A stretch of DNA of 64,000 bases from Neurospora tetraspora (GCF_033439725.1 NW_026944383.1:5270001-5334000), one strand, 5' to 3'. Shown: positions 23,775 through 37,978, counted from the stretch's first letter. Numbers and translations: made by a program. Notes: generated by a model not told the origin, from the sequence alone.

Positions 23775-26560
23775 GGTTGCTTGTCTGTCCGTGAGGTCGA
23801 AAAATGCGAGACTGGATGCTGAGGCTGGGCTGCCGAAAAAAAAGGGATTGGTAAAGGTTGGTTCGAGGTTTGAAATATTGAACCCGAAGGACTTGTCCAG
23901 ACACCTCAGTTGTTGCGCGTCTGGTCGGTGGAAAGAAATTGCACGTCACGCACGGGAACCAATACCTCAGCGCAGCTAACAAAATGCGCGGACAACGGCA
24001 GGCATTTGGCACGGTCCCTGCTAAGGCAGGTGAATGGAAATTTTGGAATTACCTTGACGCGGACCGTCCGTAATGTCGCACATGCATGAATCTGATTGGC
24101 TGTCTGTCCTCAATGGTATCCACAAATTAAAGTTGTTGATCGCTTTAGCCTCACAATGTTCCCCGCACTTCTTGGACCCCAGAACCCCTAGAGACAGCGG
24201 CCCTCACAAATGGTCCCTGGGAATCTCCGGGCCGGCAGTCTAGAGCAGTCCAGAGCTGTGACCTCTTCTCAAACTTCATTCCACTTCCTCCTACATCGAC
24301 GCCACCATTCAGTCCTATCTCAGCAGCAACTTCTCGAAGCTACGGGCATCCACTTACTGCTCTGGAGTACCGGGAGAGAGTTCCTTGATATCCACCTAGC
24401 TATCAGCTCCCAGTTGCTTCAATGGACCTCCAGTGGTGTCCCTGCCGTTGACACAACAACCGAAGCAGGCACGGGACGAGTGGGAACTGGGGAACTCATT
24501 CCTAACAAGACACTCCGAGACGGGACAGACCCAACAGTCAGACCCAACAGAACTTGAACACTCAAAGGTAGAACCGTAGACCCACTGAGACGAGCAACGG
24601 CAGAGCCTCCACGTGGGGCACTCGAATGACAATACCTCAAGGGCACGGCAGCCCTACTACACTGCCTGCCGCCTGGCAAACGGAAGACTGTCATCACCGG
24701 CTCAAAATTTTGCATGGCATTGATCCTCTAGAGACCAAGAAAGCCCATCAACGATGCCGCAGTCACAGGAACTCAGGAACTGTTATTAAGACGCCGGCCG
24801 GTCGAAGCTATGTTACCAAACACTTGGCTATACCAAACGACAACCATTTCCACAACCAAGGGGCGGCAGGTCATCCTAGCTTGGAAATGCCATAAGAAAC
24901 GGCACCATGTGACGTAAGGAGAGCTGCCACAGAGCTTCCAAGATGTCGCTAGTTAACTTGCGAGCTACATTTATATAGCGCCTGAAGTTGTTGAAGCAGG
25001 AAACTCGAAACGGAGCACAGTACACCTCTGGAAAGTTGGGTAGGTAGCTCGAGACCTCTGGTCAACTCGCCCAGTTATTTTCAGATTCAATTTCATGTGT
25101 TTTGCATAATAACAGTCGCCAAGTCTTAGCGCGAATGTATCGGTTAACTGGCTGTCCTAATACAATGGCGGAGCAGGAGCATGGCTGTGGGTGCCCGGGG
25201 TGTAGAAGACTGGATCAGGTTTACCCTGGAGTTCTATCGTTGGACAGTTGGGGTATAGCGTTGAGCTCAAGACTGTTGCCGACAGATTTTAGAGCAATAC
25301 TGTATTTCTTTGAATGTCTGGGTCAAGTGTGAAGAGTAATGTTGTGCAATACAAAGGGGCATGGACGGTTCCCTTTTGAATAGGCGGTCATTTTAGCCCA
25401 AATGCTGAAGTAAGGGGGAACCGGTGCTAAGAGAAAGGCAACATCACTTACGGATATATCGTACCTAGTAGAACCATATGCATCAACTTGCTTGCTGGTC
25501 TTCGTAGGAGGAAGGAAGCATAATAATGCATTGACGTAACTCAAAGCACCTGTGGTCCGGGATCTGTGTGCGAAATGTTTGTTGACTCTGCTAGAGAGGA
25601 TCCCGTTCCGATGATGTCGACATGTCGAAGCGTGATGTGATACCACGTGTATGGTACCTTATACACCGTGATGGACATGATGGTGCCCAAAATGAGAATT
25701 ATTAGACTGATAGAGAGGAAAGCAGTGGACTTGACTAGACTGTAGCTATGGTAGTGCAGTAAAAGCTGAGACCTGATGTCCAGTGTGGATCATAGCCCAT
25801 GATATCGAGTTTTGCCAGGATCCGGTAGCTTTCACTCATCAGTCACTCTCCTTTTTCCAGCCAGCCACAAGCTCCGCATTCCTTCGGGAAATCCCATGTC
25901 ATTGCCTTGTAGCATCCCTTGCGAGGTTCATTGGTTTTGGGTACGGACCGCGAAAATCGCATGGGAAAAGCCGATTCGTAGGTGAAATTCCACCGTGAGA
26001 ATTTTCACGATACCTGCGAGTACCGCAGCTGTCTGTACCAGATCGTCCCGTCACATCCGATCATTTTCAACGCGGGGGGCTCCATCATCCTGTTCTTGTT
26101 GATCCACGTTGGGGCAAAGGTAAGGTTATCTTGGAGCCGGAAATAAGAGATGTTGCAAGATGAATGCAGGAGCTTATCTCCTTGGTGATGGGCGGATCTT
26201 CCACAAGGAATTCCCGAAGATCCTCAATAATTGGGGGATGTGCTGTCCATTATGACATAGCGTGTGATAGGATCAACCTTAAACTTAGACTTAAAGGTTG
26301 CTGTTCATCCCTTCTGGATCCCCTCCAAGCATCTGAGCCGTTAAAGCTCGTCTTGTACACCCGCGATCCCATGTTGATCCAGGTCTTTGGTGTTAAATGT
26401 TGGTGCTAATCCGTTGTTCACATCGCCACCTCCGCCAATGTTGACGACATGCGACTTCTGATGCCGGTCTTCCTCGAAGGATCTACACTCTGATAGGGAC
26501 CCTGCACCATATCTGAGACATCAGAACCCATGCCTTTCCTTCGCAGAGCCGCAACCCACG
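23775..26560. other. Intergenic DNA, no supported gene
   Basis: Ordinary base composition. Several frames of 70-115 codons occur on both strands but none shows a domain, signal peptide or plausible splice structure. The interval ends at the MULE target duplication. Confidence 0.4.
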
Positions 26561-26568
26561 AAACTTGC

Positions 26569-26632
26569 GGCAATTGCTCCGGCGGCCCCAGCCTTTGGCT
26601 ACAGAGGCCCCAACCCTTATAGAGGCCCCAAT
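26569..26632 (+). repeat. Left terminal inverted repeat of the MULE
   Basis: A 64 bp GC-rich repeat preceded by AAACTTGC. It matches the inverted copy at 41842-41905 at 62 of 64 positions. Confidence 0.9.
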
Positions 26633-26928
26633 ATTTCAATCCTTAGCACGTTATTTTGATGTAAAATAGCATTTATATGGTAAATTCCAGAGTGTTACGT
26701 AAATATAAAAAATTATAGCGATACCTAGTAATATAGTTTTGTATGGGAATTTCTATAGTATACAATATTTTGTATATGGGATAGTTCTATAGCATTTATT
26801 TATACTATGAAAAATTATAGTACTAAATTGAATCTTATAATACTTAGTATAGTATTTTTAATATTATTGATTAAGTTTATTTATATAACTCTTTTATATA
26901 ATTTCAAGAATAAGTAAGCCTATTTGAG

Positions 26929-27234
26929 TGATAGGGTAATTTCCAGATTACCCTACCTTTCCTGTATTATAGCTTAGACTAGTAATAACAGCCTAGATTA
27001 GTTGGGCTGTTATGGAGGCTTCTATGCCTAGCCGTTGCCTAGAGCTCTAGCTACCCTGTAGCTAGTACCCTACTCTCGTCCAGTATATCCTTTCTGTGCA
27101 GACGGCTGGCTGGGACAGCCTCCTCCGTCCTTTAACATCATCCTTCTTTTACTTTACTACCTTATGTATACTAATATGGCTTCACTCTGTTAAATTGTTG
27201 TATTGAGTGTATTATTTCTTCTATCCTCGTATTA
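26929..27234 (+). repeat. 5' LTR of the 11.4 kb LTR element
   Basis: 306 bp copy preceded by TTGAG. Less AT-rich than the 3' copy, so RIP hit the two LTRs unevenly. Confidence 0.85.
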
Positions 27235-27473
27235 AGTGGTAGCTGTAATTAAACGTTCGTCGTGACTGTTATTAATTCTTAAACTATATAATACAGGACC
27301 ATGGCATCACATATATAATTAGCTCAATTAATTAATTAAATAAATTAGGTATAGCGATTGCTATACCCATCTCTGTTAGAAGCTCTAGTAGGCATATGCC
27401 TACCGGTTACGTAGCTCTCTATAAAGTAGGCTAGCGATAAGATAAAGGAATTCCTATAAAGGGATTCCTACGT

Positions 27474-27589
27474 GGCGCGGCCTTTGGCTACGCTTTTCTT
27501 CCTCTAATATCTTCTTCTTTACTTTTAATACTACAATATTATATATTATTAGTATTATAATATTTAGAAGCTTCTAAATTACCCTATTA
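27474..27589 (+). repeat. 116-bp direct repeat, copy 1
   Basis: Starts GGCGCGGCC(T)TTGGCTACGC and ends TTACCCTATTA. Matches 34224-34339 at the same length. The two copies bracket the 6.6 kb of nested Gypsy material. They could be remnants of the host element's own sequence on each side of a nested insertion or a duplicated segment; they are not a standard LTR. Confidence 0.6.
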
Positions 27590-28599
27590 AATAGTAGTTG
27601 CAATTATACGAATAGTAACTAGAACTATTCCTTAATCGCGCCTAAGTTTAATAGTTAGGTCGTTAATTAATTCGGTAAATTCGTTGATTTATCGCGAATT
27701 TACTACCCCAATCGTAAAATTTTATACTATAACAATATCGACCTCGCGATTATACTCACCTCCCCCTAGTAAATCTATAATTATTATCGTAAAATAATAT
27801 TATAGATTTATTCCCTTTCTCCACACTTCTTTATATTATATCCTCTTATTCATATCAGCTCGCATCGAACGAATATATTAGAATATTCGTACTACTCCAA
27901 TCCGAACTTTTTTTAATCCTCAATACGAAGGGTAACCCTAACGAATTCGCTTATTATAAAATCGGTAACCATTATCTCTCTCTCTCCCTACTATATTTAT
28001 TAATCGTTTATCGCAAAATAATATTAATAAAAATAATTTCCTATTCATTTCCCTCTTTTATTACCTCAATCCTATTACTTATTATACCGTAATCGCGGAT
28101 AAATAAACTTACACTAATACCTTTTTTCGACTATCTAATTTTTTATTATTATAGCCGACCCCCTTTCGAATTAGATTGTCGTACGGTATTCGCCGCGCAA
28201 AGGATCTATTCCTACTACTTATAACGTCGACCGCTCAAATAATTAATTTAATATACTCCCTTAATTTCACAACGCTCCTTAAATTCGTAATATTACTGAA
28301 ATCTCCTCTTAAATTAATAATACGTCATTATTTAATAACGTACTATTATTTAATAACGCGTCCAAGCCCGGCTTCGTTAGTAATATCCTTTTAATAATCG
28401 CTAATACGCTTTTCCCCTCGAGGAAATTATCGATTAACCCTCCCAAAATATTCGCTCTTATAACTTCTCTTTAAAAGCGCATTTCCTTTCGCGATAATTA
28501 CGATACTATTACTCTTAGCCGCAACGACAATTCCAACGAGAATGATAGCTCTAACGAAAGTAATAATAACTTCGTACCTAAGCGTATCATTTATAAGAA

Positions 28600-30770
28600 G
28601 ATTTAGAAGTATATAAACGTTAAGGCCGTTTTGATTAAAAAAGAGTTAGGAGTATTTAATAGTAATATATATTAATTTAAAAAATAAATATATAAATAAT
28701 TTACGAAGAATATTAAAGCTATTAGAGAATACAATCTTTAAATCGATGACTTTAATACCGACGTCGGTTACTTTAAAGACAATATCTCCAATAATTATCG
28801 TAAAATTATAGACGCGTTCGTTATTTTAAAACAATTAAATTTCGTAGAACCCATTTCCGTTATAATTAATAACGATAAAGGTAAAGGCAAAGTAATATTT
28901 AACTATTTCTTTAATACTTAATCAAATTATTCTAATATTATTGTAGTCTATTATAGTAATAGAAAAAGTCCTTCACATACTAATTATCGCTAACTAACCA
29001 TCGAAGACTATTACGAATTAAATAATTACATCGATTTAACGAAGGCTCCTATTACCCCCCTCAAATAATAATTTAACTATAATTTCCATTATATTAAATA
29101 CAACAATATCTATCCCTCCTATATTAAATACAACGGTAATCCCCTCAATAAATTTCGTATTCACCCGTATAATAACCCTCGTATTATTAAAACTATTAAC
29201 GAAAACCTTACTATAAATAATTTTATAAATTGGATTAATAACCTTAAGGACCGCAACAATAATCTTCATTATATAATAAAATACTAAATAAATATACACT
29301 AAAAATATTTTAAGGAGATTTATAAAATAAATACCTATAGGATATTCTATTATAATCCTATTACAATTCCCTACGTAGAGGTTAATAAAGCTACCGTTAC
29401 TTCTATTTACCTTTCTACCAGTAGCGAAGAAAGCAATAGCTTCAATACCAACAGTTATAGTAAATTCAATATTACACACTTCAATAAATACGCTCCCTAT
29501 AATAATTCCCTTTACCCCCTCGTAACTAGCGAACCTCCCTTTAATATATTCGGCAACCTTTTATACAGCCTTCCGAACGACTTTCCTTTTATTCTCTCCA
29601 ATGCCCCCCCTATAAAGCTTTATAATCCTAATAATCTTAATAGTCTTAATAATTTTAGTAGCCCCAATAACTTTAATAGCCCTGGCGGACCGGGCGGTCC
29701 TAATAACCCTCTTAAAAGTCCTCCTCCCCCTTCCCCCACCCCGTTTACTCTTCTTAATGGAAACGTTAAAAATACCCCTATTAATAATCCTACTAAAATA
29801 TTTAAGAAGGAGGACATCGGAATCTTTAACCCCTTTTGAAATAACTTAAGCAACATTAATATAATCGAAGATGGTATTAATATTATTTATACTAATATTA
29901 TTATATTTGTTAAATACTTTAACACCCTCTTTAAGGTCGAATCTATACGCACGGACTTTAAAACCTAATTAATTCGCCTCTAACCATTCTTATTCTTTAA
30001 AGCCACTAATATATAGTAGTATAATAAATTTAATCCCTCCACTTGTAACATTCTACATAGATTAGTCTTTAAATTTACTACGGCCTTTATTTAATATTTT
30101 AGACCCAATTCGGCTACTACTATGTATAAATTTAACGAAGGTAAATTCTAACTCAAAGATATCGCTACTGACGAAAATACTATCTCTCTTTATATTATGA
30201 AATAATTTCATTACATTCGCACTATAAATATCCTATCCTAATAGGGTAATAATTAGTACAATATTATAATTTCGATTTAAAATAATATAAGTATTAGTAT
30301 TAAAACCATTTTACGCCCCCCACTTAACTATAGCGATTTAAATTTATATTTTTCTAAAATCGAATATACTAAGGCTACTCTACTCGCCATCGTACGAATT
30401 AAATATCCTTACATTTAGAAAATTTACGAAGATAGAAACTTCTAGGGCCACGGCTATTATAACTATAATAACTATAATACTAAATACGCCAGTAACTATA
30501 ATATTACTTACTATAGCCGTAACTACGACCGTAATCGTAACCGCAATTATAATCGTAATAATAATTATAACTATAATAATAATCGTAATTATAATAACAA
30601 CTATAACCATAATAATAATTGGGGCGGAATTATTCGCGACCGTAATTATAATTATAATTATAACTATAATCGTAGCCGTAATTGCAACTATAGTTACAAT
30701 TACAATCGCAACAATAATTACTCAACGAATTACAAAAATGATTACGCCTATTACATTAAATTTAATAATA
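28600..30770 (+). mobile_element. Gag-like region of a Gypsy-type element, decayed
   Basis: Plus-strand sequence has a Pro/Asn-rich stretch (about 29620-29760) followed by a helical-domain-like part starting with a D-I-G-x-F-x-P block (about 29815-29835), similar in order to fungal Gypsy gag proteins. It ends in a low-complexity Asn/Tyr/Arg-rich tail (30440-30760). The family is inferred from layout only. Broken many times. Confidence 0.45.
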
Positions 30771-31499
30771 CATAAATAAGTACAGAGCTTACTAAATTTG
30801 CCGGTAGCTTACGAGCATCCGATTATAACAATTTAATTTACTATATATATAGTAGCGAATCAATTTATTCTTAATATTTAAAGGAATTCAATTTAATAAA
30901 AGTAAAAAAACGTTACATAAAAAGATACAACCCTAAAATTAAATATATTAACGCAATTCCTATAATTTCCTTATTAAACACTAACTTCCAGAAATACCGC
31001 AATTATAAATAGGTATTCTCCTTACGAAACTAAATATTCTTCTACTTCGAATTTTATAAATAAAAAAGGACCTTCAACTAGATAAACCCCGATACAATCT
31101 ACTACATCGTTAAATTCCCTATCTAAACGGCTATCCTTTAGACCAATAAACATTAAAAGAAGGGACCCCTTTCCAATTTTACTTATTTTTACATTTTAGC
31201 TTTAATTGCAAGGGCATAGTATGGGTGAGTCGAAGGCAAAGTTAAGATTCCATCTATAATAGAAGATTTCAAATGGGGAAAAGAAAAGAGAAAAAGAATT
31301 AAGTATAAGTATATAGACTTAAATAAATACCTTAGTCGTACGAGCGACAGCGGGACCTATATGCGGGTCGCTATTAACTAATCCCTTCACTTGCATCCCT
31401 TTTACCTATAGGATAAACCCCTATACGTACTAAGTTCCGCCCTATAATTAATCTTAGTATAGCTAATTAAATAGTTTGTATCCTCTAGCCCGTACTATA

Positions 31500-34222
31500 C
31501 CCAAAACCTCTATATACCTCATTCTATTGCGTATAGTACCCAAGCCTAGACCTAATCTACTAACGCTGTTATATTACCCCCCCCCTATACAAAAGACTTG
31601 TTTGCGAATTTTGTTAAATAATTATATAGAATATTCATTTCTTCCTTATAATACGTTGTAAACGTTTCAATCCTTCCGCTTTAAAATATTCGTTATCGTT
31701 GTACTATTTTGTATCCTTATTAAATTAATTTATTAATTGCTGGGGCGGACCCAGGGTATCCGGGTTAGCTTCGTAAAAGTTTTAAAGCGCCTTCGGTATA
31801 TATTTCAAATCGGAGGCGGGATACTACTCTAAACCGGGGTCCCAACCTCTCTAATCCGCCTAGTAAAAGAGCTTTCCGTTAGCTACCTTAAATACTGTAA
31901 TTTTATCGACCTCCTATTTAAAATCCCCGTCCTCGTCCGTATTAATTGGGCTGGAGCATTCGAATACTTATCCCGGGAGCGGGTTATTATCGTATTTCTA
32001 TAAATAGTCCGTATAAAAGACGTCGGTACCCTTCTAACTCTTTAATAATTCTAAACGGTAGGAATAACTAACTTTTTTAATAATCTTATAATAGTTATAA
32101 ATATTAGAGAAATCAAATTTATTATTAGGTTGAATAATTGTAGACTAGAACTTTTTAATAATAATAATTCTATTTCCTAATTCGAAATCGGGCTCCCTCC
32201 GCTTCTTATTGGCCTACGCTGCCTATTACTTTTATACCTTCAATATAATCTCCCTAGTATATTTAATATACCTTTGAATACGCTAAACGTAGTCCTACGT
32301 TTATTCTCGGGTTAATTATTCCGTTCGTAGTATATTAAGGTTCTAAGTGCGAGCATCCTAATCGAAAGGTATTCTCATCGGGTATTTAAATATAATTTCG
32401 TAGGAAAATAGGTCTACGCTATCTTGAAGGAGGCTATTTTATACCGCGTTTAGGGTTAGGATAGTTTCGGATTAATTATTTTAATAATAATTAATAAATA
32501 ATCGGAAATATTAATTAATATAAATATTTATAACCTCTGCCTAATCCGCTGTTTAGTTATATCCCGTAGTAGTTAGCTTCTACTTTATCTTCGTTAGTTT
32601 TGATATTTTGTTTATAAACTTAGACGTAAATTTTAGCCCTCTATCGGAAATTACCTCCTCTAATATATTATAAATATAATAAGGTCCTTCGTAATATATC
32701 CGAATAGCGTTGTAAATTATAGCGTTTTCTATATAAGGGGTAACCTAAAATAATTTTAATGGATAATCGACTATTACTAATGCGTTATCGAATTTATATT
32801 TATCCCTTAATCTTTTTTTAAAGTCTATAATAATAAATATTTACTTCTGGGCTAGCGGAGAAATCGGGTAAAGTAAGCTCAGTATCTTATCTTTAAGGAT
32901 TTTACTAGCTTATATATTATATAATTCTTAATAATGCGGTCGATATTTCTAATGATATATAGTTACTAAGATCTTATCTTAAGAATCGCTCGGGTCTTAT
33001 TCCGTCTAGGGTAGGCCGTAGTCAATATTAAATAAATTTTATTAATAATACGGGTCCATAGGTTATCCAATTTAAGAACGATTAGGCAATCCTAATATAT
33101 TAAAAATCTATTAGCTAGCGTTACGAAATTAGGGTTTAAATTCTAAACGCGAATATAATATTCTTCTAAAGATACGTCTTCGTAGTTAGCCTTTATAAGC
33201 GCGTCCACTAGTTTATATCCTTCTAATTCTATGGGGCTTAATTCATCTATATTTAACGCTATAATTGGGATTAATTCTTCTAGCAGGCCGGCTACGGTAG
33301 TAATAGAAGCGAAGATAGAGACTTTGGTTCTATCTTCTTCTACTAGTTTAAATATTTAAAACGTATAGTACGCGTCCTTTTTATTTTTCTAAGTCTTAAA
33401 GTCCTTTAATTTTCAGGAAAGTACGTCCGTTACTACATTCTTCGTATTGGGTTAATACGTAATTTCAAAATAGTATTAGGATAGGAACTCTACCTATCCA
33501 GCTTGCCGAAGGTTGAGGAGGCGTTTAATATTAAAATATTCCAATGCTTAATAATCGGTAATAATTATAAACGGTTTATTTTATTATAATCTGACGAATT
33601 CAGGCTGTTAAATTTAGAAGGCCCTAATAATAGCGAATAATTCTTCATTATAAATAGGGTAATTATATTCGGCGCCCTATATAGTTTTTGAGAAGAAAGC
33701 GATTAGGTACTACTTTCCTATATCTTCTTATAGTTAGGATAATACTCTTACTAGTACTCTATCGCTAATATCTATTTTTATTCTCGTTTTAGCATTGTTG
33801 TGGAAATATTTTAAAAGCGGAGCTTCTACGAATAATTTTTTAAATTCTTTAAAAGCGGCTTAATATTTATTAATTTAAGTAAAAACCTCTCCCTTTCATA
33901 TTAAGTTCGTAAGGGGGCGCGCTATACAATTATAATTTTTAATAAACTTTTAATAGAAATTGTAAAACTTTAAAAAGGATTGTACTCTTTTTAAATTAGA
34001 TAGTACTACTTATTCTTTAATAACCTCTACCTTCTCGGGGTCAATTAAAATTCTTTTTCGTCCTACAATGAAATATAAAGATTTTATTTTAATTATATAG
34101 AATTTGTACTTTTTGAAATCGATTTATGAGTTTGCGTCCTTTAAACGACAGAAGACTTTTTTTAATATAATTAATATATTTGTTTAGGGTATCCGAATAG
34201 ATTAAATTATTATTAATATAGG
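31500..34222 (-). mobile_element. Truncated Ty3/Gypsy pol piece (end of RT, RNase H, integrase)
   Basis: The minus strand shows, from right to left, the Y-I-D-D-type block at the end of the reverse transcriptase palm (about 34220-34190), the thumb region, then RNase H (about 33820-33560, with the A-E-Y-N-Y-x-I-Y-N-E-E-L block near 33670-33625). Integrase follows with its zinc-binding region (about 33200-32900). Everything upstream of the RT active site is missing, and the cut falls on the edge of the 116-bp repeat. The left boundary is uncertain. Decayed with dozens of breaks. Confidence 0.65.
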
Positions 34223-34223
34223 C

Positions 34224-34339
34224 GGCGCGGCCTTCGGCTACGCCTTTCTTCCTCTAACATTTTCTTCTTTACTTCTAATACTACGATATTGCACATCATT
34301 GGCATCGTGGTATTTGGAAGCTTCTAGGTTACCCTATTA
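34224..34339 (+). repeat. 116-bp direct repeat, copy 2
   Basis: Second copy, less AT-rich than copy 1. Its left edge coincides with the abrupt end of the minus-strand Gypsy pol piece at about 34222. Confidence 0.6.
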
Positions 34340-36660
34340 CTATACTAGCAATTGCGATCGTTATTGCGAACGACTTCGTCGAGCGATACGATCAATTAGA
34401 CTAGGCGTAACGCGGGGTATTACTAGTTCTGCTAGCTTTATTATTACTAGCGATAGCGATTCTAAGCTATTTATTAGAGCTTTTAGCTTCTAGCTTTTAG
34501 CTCCTGAAGACGATAACGATAACGACCGTCCTCCTACCTTTTGTTCGTCGCGAGATAGTATCGTGGCTGATAGTTAATTGCTTTTACTAGTTATTACCCT
34601 TATTGAGATCCCCTTTATTTCCTTTTTTCGTTGTAGGATAGTATAGCAGTTTAAGAATTCTCCCTTTACTAAGTTAGCGAATTGCTAGTTGTAAGATAGG
34701 CTTCCTAGACTTTACTATATTTCTTCCGCTAAAGTATTGTCGACTTTCCCTAAGATAATTAAGTTTTTCGACCTCTCTCTTTCGTCGAGCTAAGCTTCCT
34801 CTTATTACGATTCTTTTTGATTTATTCCTCTTTGCGATGAAGACACGGGCGTCGCGGTGAATTTTAAGATTAGAATTAAGCGCTTCCGTAAAGCTAAATT
34901 AAGTAGCGTTTATTATTAAGATTAGAATTTGCCTTTCGAAGATTCTACTATCCTTAAGTTCTTCCGTATAAGAACCAAGTAGTTTTTACCATTAATAATA
35001 GAGTCCGCCTTTTCGAAAACTCTTCTTAAATTAAGCTTTTATTATAGGCTGCCGCCGTTATTAGTGTAGCCCTTGCTACTTCTATCCGTTGTACCTAGAA
35101 GACGAACATTGTCTTTATATTTTTTTCTTTGAGCATATAAGTCGCCGATAGAAGATTCCTAGAAATCTTCTTTTATTCTTCGATTTAGATGAGGTTAACG
35201 AGGGTCGCTAATTGGACCTTTATTTCGATAAAGTATGCTTTAAGGCTATTCGTGACCTCTTTCCCCCTTATTTTATTTAATAATATAGTTCCAGCTATGG
35301 TATTGAGCTTTTAAACCCTTAAGTTACGTTTACTTTCGCGAAGAAGGATTTGAAAATATGGAAGCTCCTTGCTGTCTTTGAGTAGGTGCTTTGGTTTTGG
35401 GAACCTTTCTTACTAATACCTCCTCCGCCGCCGCCTATTAAATTAGTCTTTTCAGAGCTTAGGTATAGCGATTTTTATTAATAAGAATGGGGTTCCTACT
35501 TCGTGGTTCCTATTGATTAGTATCGCGAGTTCCATTTAGATAGGAACCTTCTAGTAGACGAGAAGGTGTTTCTCTTTCGCGAACCTTTAGCTCTTTTCTT
35601 TCGTCCCCCGGCTAAAATTCTAGCCTTTTCGATTTTTATAATTTAGATTGTTTTTTTTGTTGCGCTTAGTTCTGTCGGCGCTTTTGTTAATAATAATAAC
35701 GATGATAATAAATATTTTATCGTACTTAAGAAAGTAGTCCATATTATAAAGTAATGAATTTAGGGTCGCCCGTGAGGTACTCTAAGTCTTCGATTCCTAC
35801 GTGAGAACCTCAGTTCCCCATCTTCCCGATAAGGGTTCTAGCTTTTTGCTTCTTACGAATATTCCGCTTTGTAATGATTTTAAGACTCCCGTCTCCCTAT
35901 TTCCCGCCGAGATTAAGATTAAAATTAAACTTTACGATGGCTTTAAGACCCTCGTTCGAATTAAGAATTTAGCTTTAGAGCTACCGTTTCCCAAGATTGC
36001 CGATTATATATGCTGTAAGTGTGAGGTAAGCTTTCGCTTAAGGAACGCCCTCTTTGATTATACTTATTCGAATACGTGTGAGCTAGAGTTAAGAAGGAGA
36101 TTTAGTTCGAGAAGTTCAAATCCGTAGTCTTTTATTATTACGGCTAATAATACCCTTGCTAGTTTAATTAGGGTATTTGATAGTAAGATTGCTCCTAGCA
36201 TTCGCTTCGGTTTCTTTACGATTAGGGCGTCTCTAGTTCCCCCGAGTCTTCCCGATTTATATGCGCTGTATACTCTAGTTAAGATTCAGCCTACCTCGGA
36301 TAATAGTTTTTTATTTCTAGCTAAGTGGAAGTGGGATCTTTCGCCTCCTTGCGACTCCTCGCCTCCCTTTGTTTCGATAACGGTTATTCAAGTTCCTTCT
36401 AATAGTAGCTAAGTAGTTACTTCTGGCCGTCCTTATGGTAACGAGCTGTTAATACCTTGTAGTTGTCGAATTTGCAATAAGAGTTTTCCTTTACGAAACC
36501 TCCTTTTTGCCTACCTTCGAGATTATAGCTATTGCCGCCTTAATAAGACTAGCCGCCTCTTAAAGTCTTCCTTAATTAAGAATATTAGTTGGCGTATTAG
36601 TAAAGTGATTTAGATGGACTTTGGTGTATTTGGATATGTGATTAGTAAGCTTATTATTGT
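34340..36660 (+). mobile_element. Internal region of the LTR element with two C2H2-like blocks
   Basis: Less RIP-affected than its surroundings. A 108-codon plus-strand frame (35801-36127) contains a C-x2-C-x-V-S-F-R-L-R-N type block, and a second C-x2-C-N-K-S-F-P-L-R-N block lies near 36465-36540. Both resemble the degenerate C2H2 motif found in some fungal Gypsy polyproteins. Proline-rich linkers occur around 35420. No reverse transcriptase was recognised in this part, so the outer element may be a non-autonomous derivative. Broken. Confidence 0.4.
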
Positions 36661-37590
36661 AGCTTTTGTAGTTTAATGGCTTACTTGGGATTTATTTATG
36701 TAATAATATTTTTTTGTTGGATTTCGAGTTTTTAATTCTCTCTTCTTACCCTCCCTTCTTCCCCCTTTTATTTTTCCCTATCGTTAATATCTCCTACCTA
36801 TAGTTTTATTAGTAAGTTCCTACTTACTTCCCTAAGTACCGCCCTACTTTCTTAGCGGTTAATAATATTAAAGTATAGTGATAGTTTCTCCTTTTATTAT
36901 TATAACGAGGTTGTTGCACCCTTTCTTTTATGTACGGGTAGTTATAGCTATTGTTGTGAACTAAGCGGTTTTTTCAATAATAATACTAAGCGGTTTATTT
37001 AATAATAATACTAAGGTATTTATATTGTTAACTTTATACCTTTGGTCTTGTCTGCTCTGTCCCGTTGTTTTTGCCTTTCTTTTCTTAGTAATTCGGCAGA
37101 TTTTATTAGTATAGCCTACGGTATAGTATTTCTAGTAATTCGGCCTATGAAAGCGTAATCCTACGAGAGATTGAATAATAAGACTAGAAGCTACAAATTA
37201 AAGTAATATTAAGTGTAAGGAGGAAAAGGAAGTTATATTACAGTTCTAGATATATAAGTTAGAACTGCCAGTCGTCGCCGCCTTCCTAATCCGTACGGTT
37301 TATCGATAAGAATATAAGCCTTATTCCATCCAATGTGCTATAATACGACTATAAGGGTACGCTATGCCCATATTAAGGGGTTATCCAACTATGCTGTAAC
37401 ACGGCCGTAGTTACGGTATTATAGCTTCCGTAGCCAAATTGCTTTAATAATGTTAATAGAGATGGAAGTAGTTAGTAGTTCCCTTTGTTAGCTCTTTATA
37501 GCTCGTTAACGGCTAATTAGAGTCCACCGTTTTTCGCTTTCTCTTCTTTTTTATATATCTATGGAATTAGCTTTCTCTACGATTGTTACA

Positions 37591-37635
37591 CTTTCGAGTG
37601 CCTCTCTTTCGAGTGCCTCTCTTTCGAGTGCCCCC
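37591..37635 (+). repeat. Tandem repeat, three units of CTTTCGAGTGCCTCT
   Basis: Three almost perfect 15-bp units within the LTR element's 3' region. Confidence 0.8.
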
Positions 37636-37854
37636 TTCTTTTTTAGTTTCAATTTCTTAGTTAGTTAGTCAATTGGTATGTACTTTCCTATGTATTGCCT
37701 TTTAGCTATGCCTTGTTCCTTGGGTATTGATTAGCTTTCTTTGGCTGCTACTTAACGTTTTGGACCTCAATAGATTATTTTGGATATCGATTATCTTTCG
37801 CCTAGTAACCCTGATGCATCCCGTTCTGCCCCGGAGTATCCCAAATGGATAGAT

Positions 37855-37978
37855 TCGTTGGAGGAGACTTAGATGTCATCGGAGGAGACTTGGACATTCT
37901 CGGAGGAGATTTGGATATTTTTGGAGGAGACTTGGATATATCGGAAGAGATTTGGAATTTTTCGGGGAAGACTTAGAC
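37855..37978 (+). repeat. Minisatellite of about 20-bp GGAGGAGACTTGGAT-like units
   Basis: About six imperfect units just upstream of the 3' LTR, in the position where a purine-rich priming tract would be expected. In one frame they encode a repeated E-E-T-W-x-F pattern. Confidence 0.75.

Noticed and set aside
26164-26640. Gene interrupted by the MULE insertion
   Set aside because: Joining the flanks at AAACTTGC gives no recognisable protein on either strand, so no disrupted gene can be claimed.
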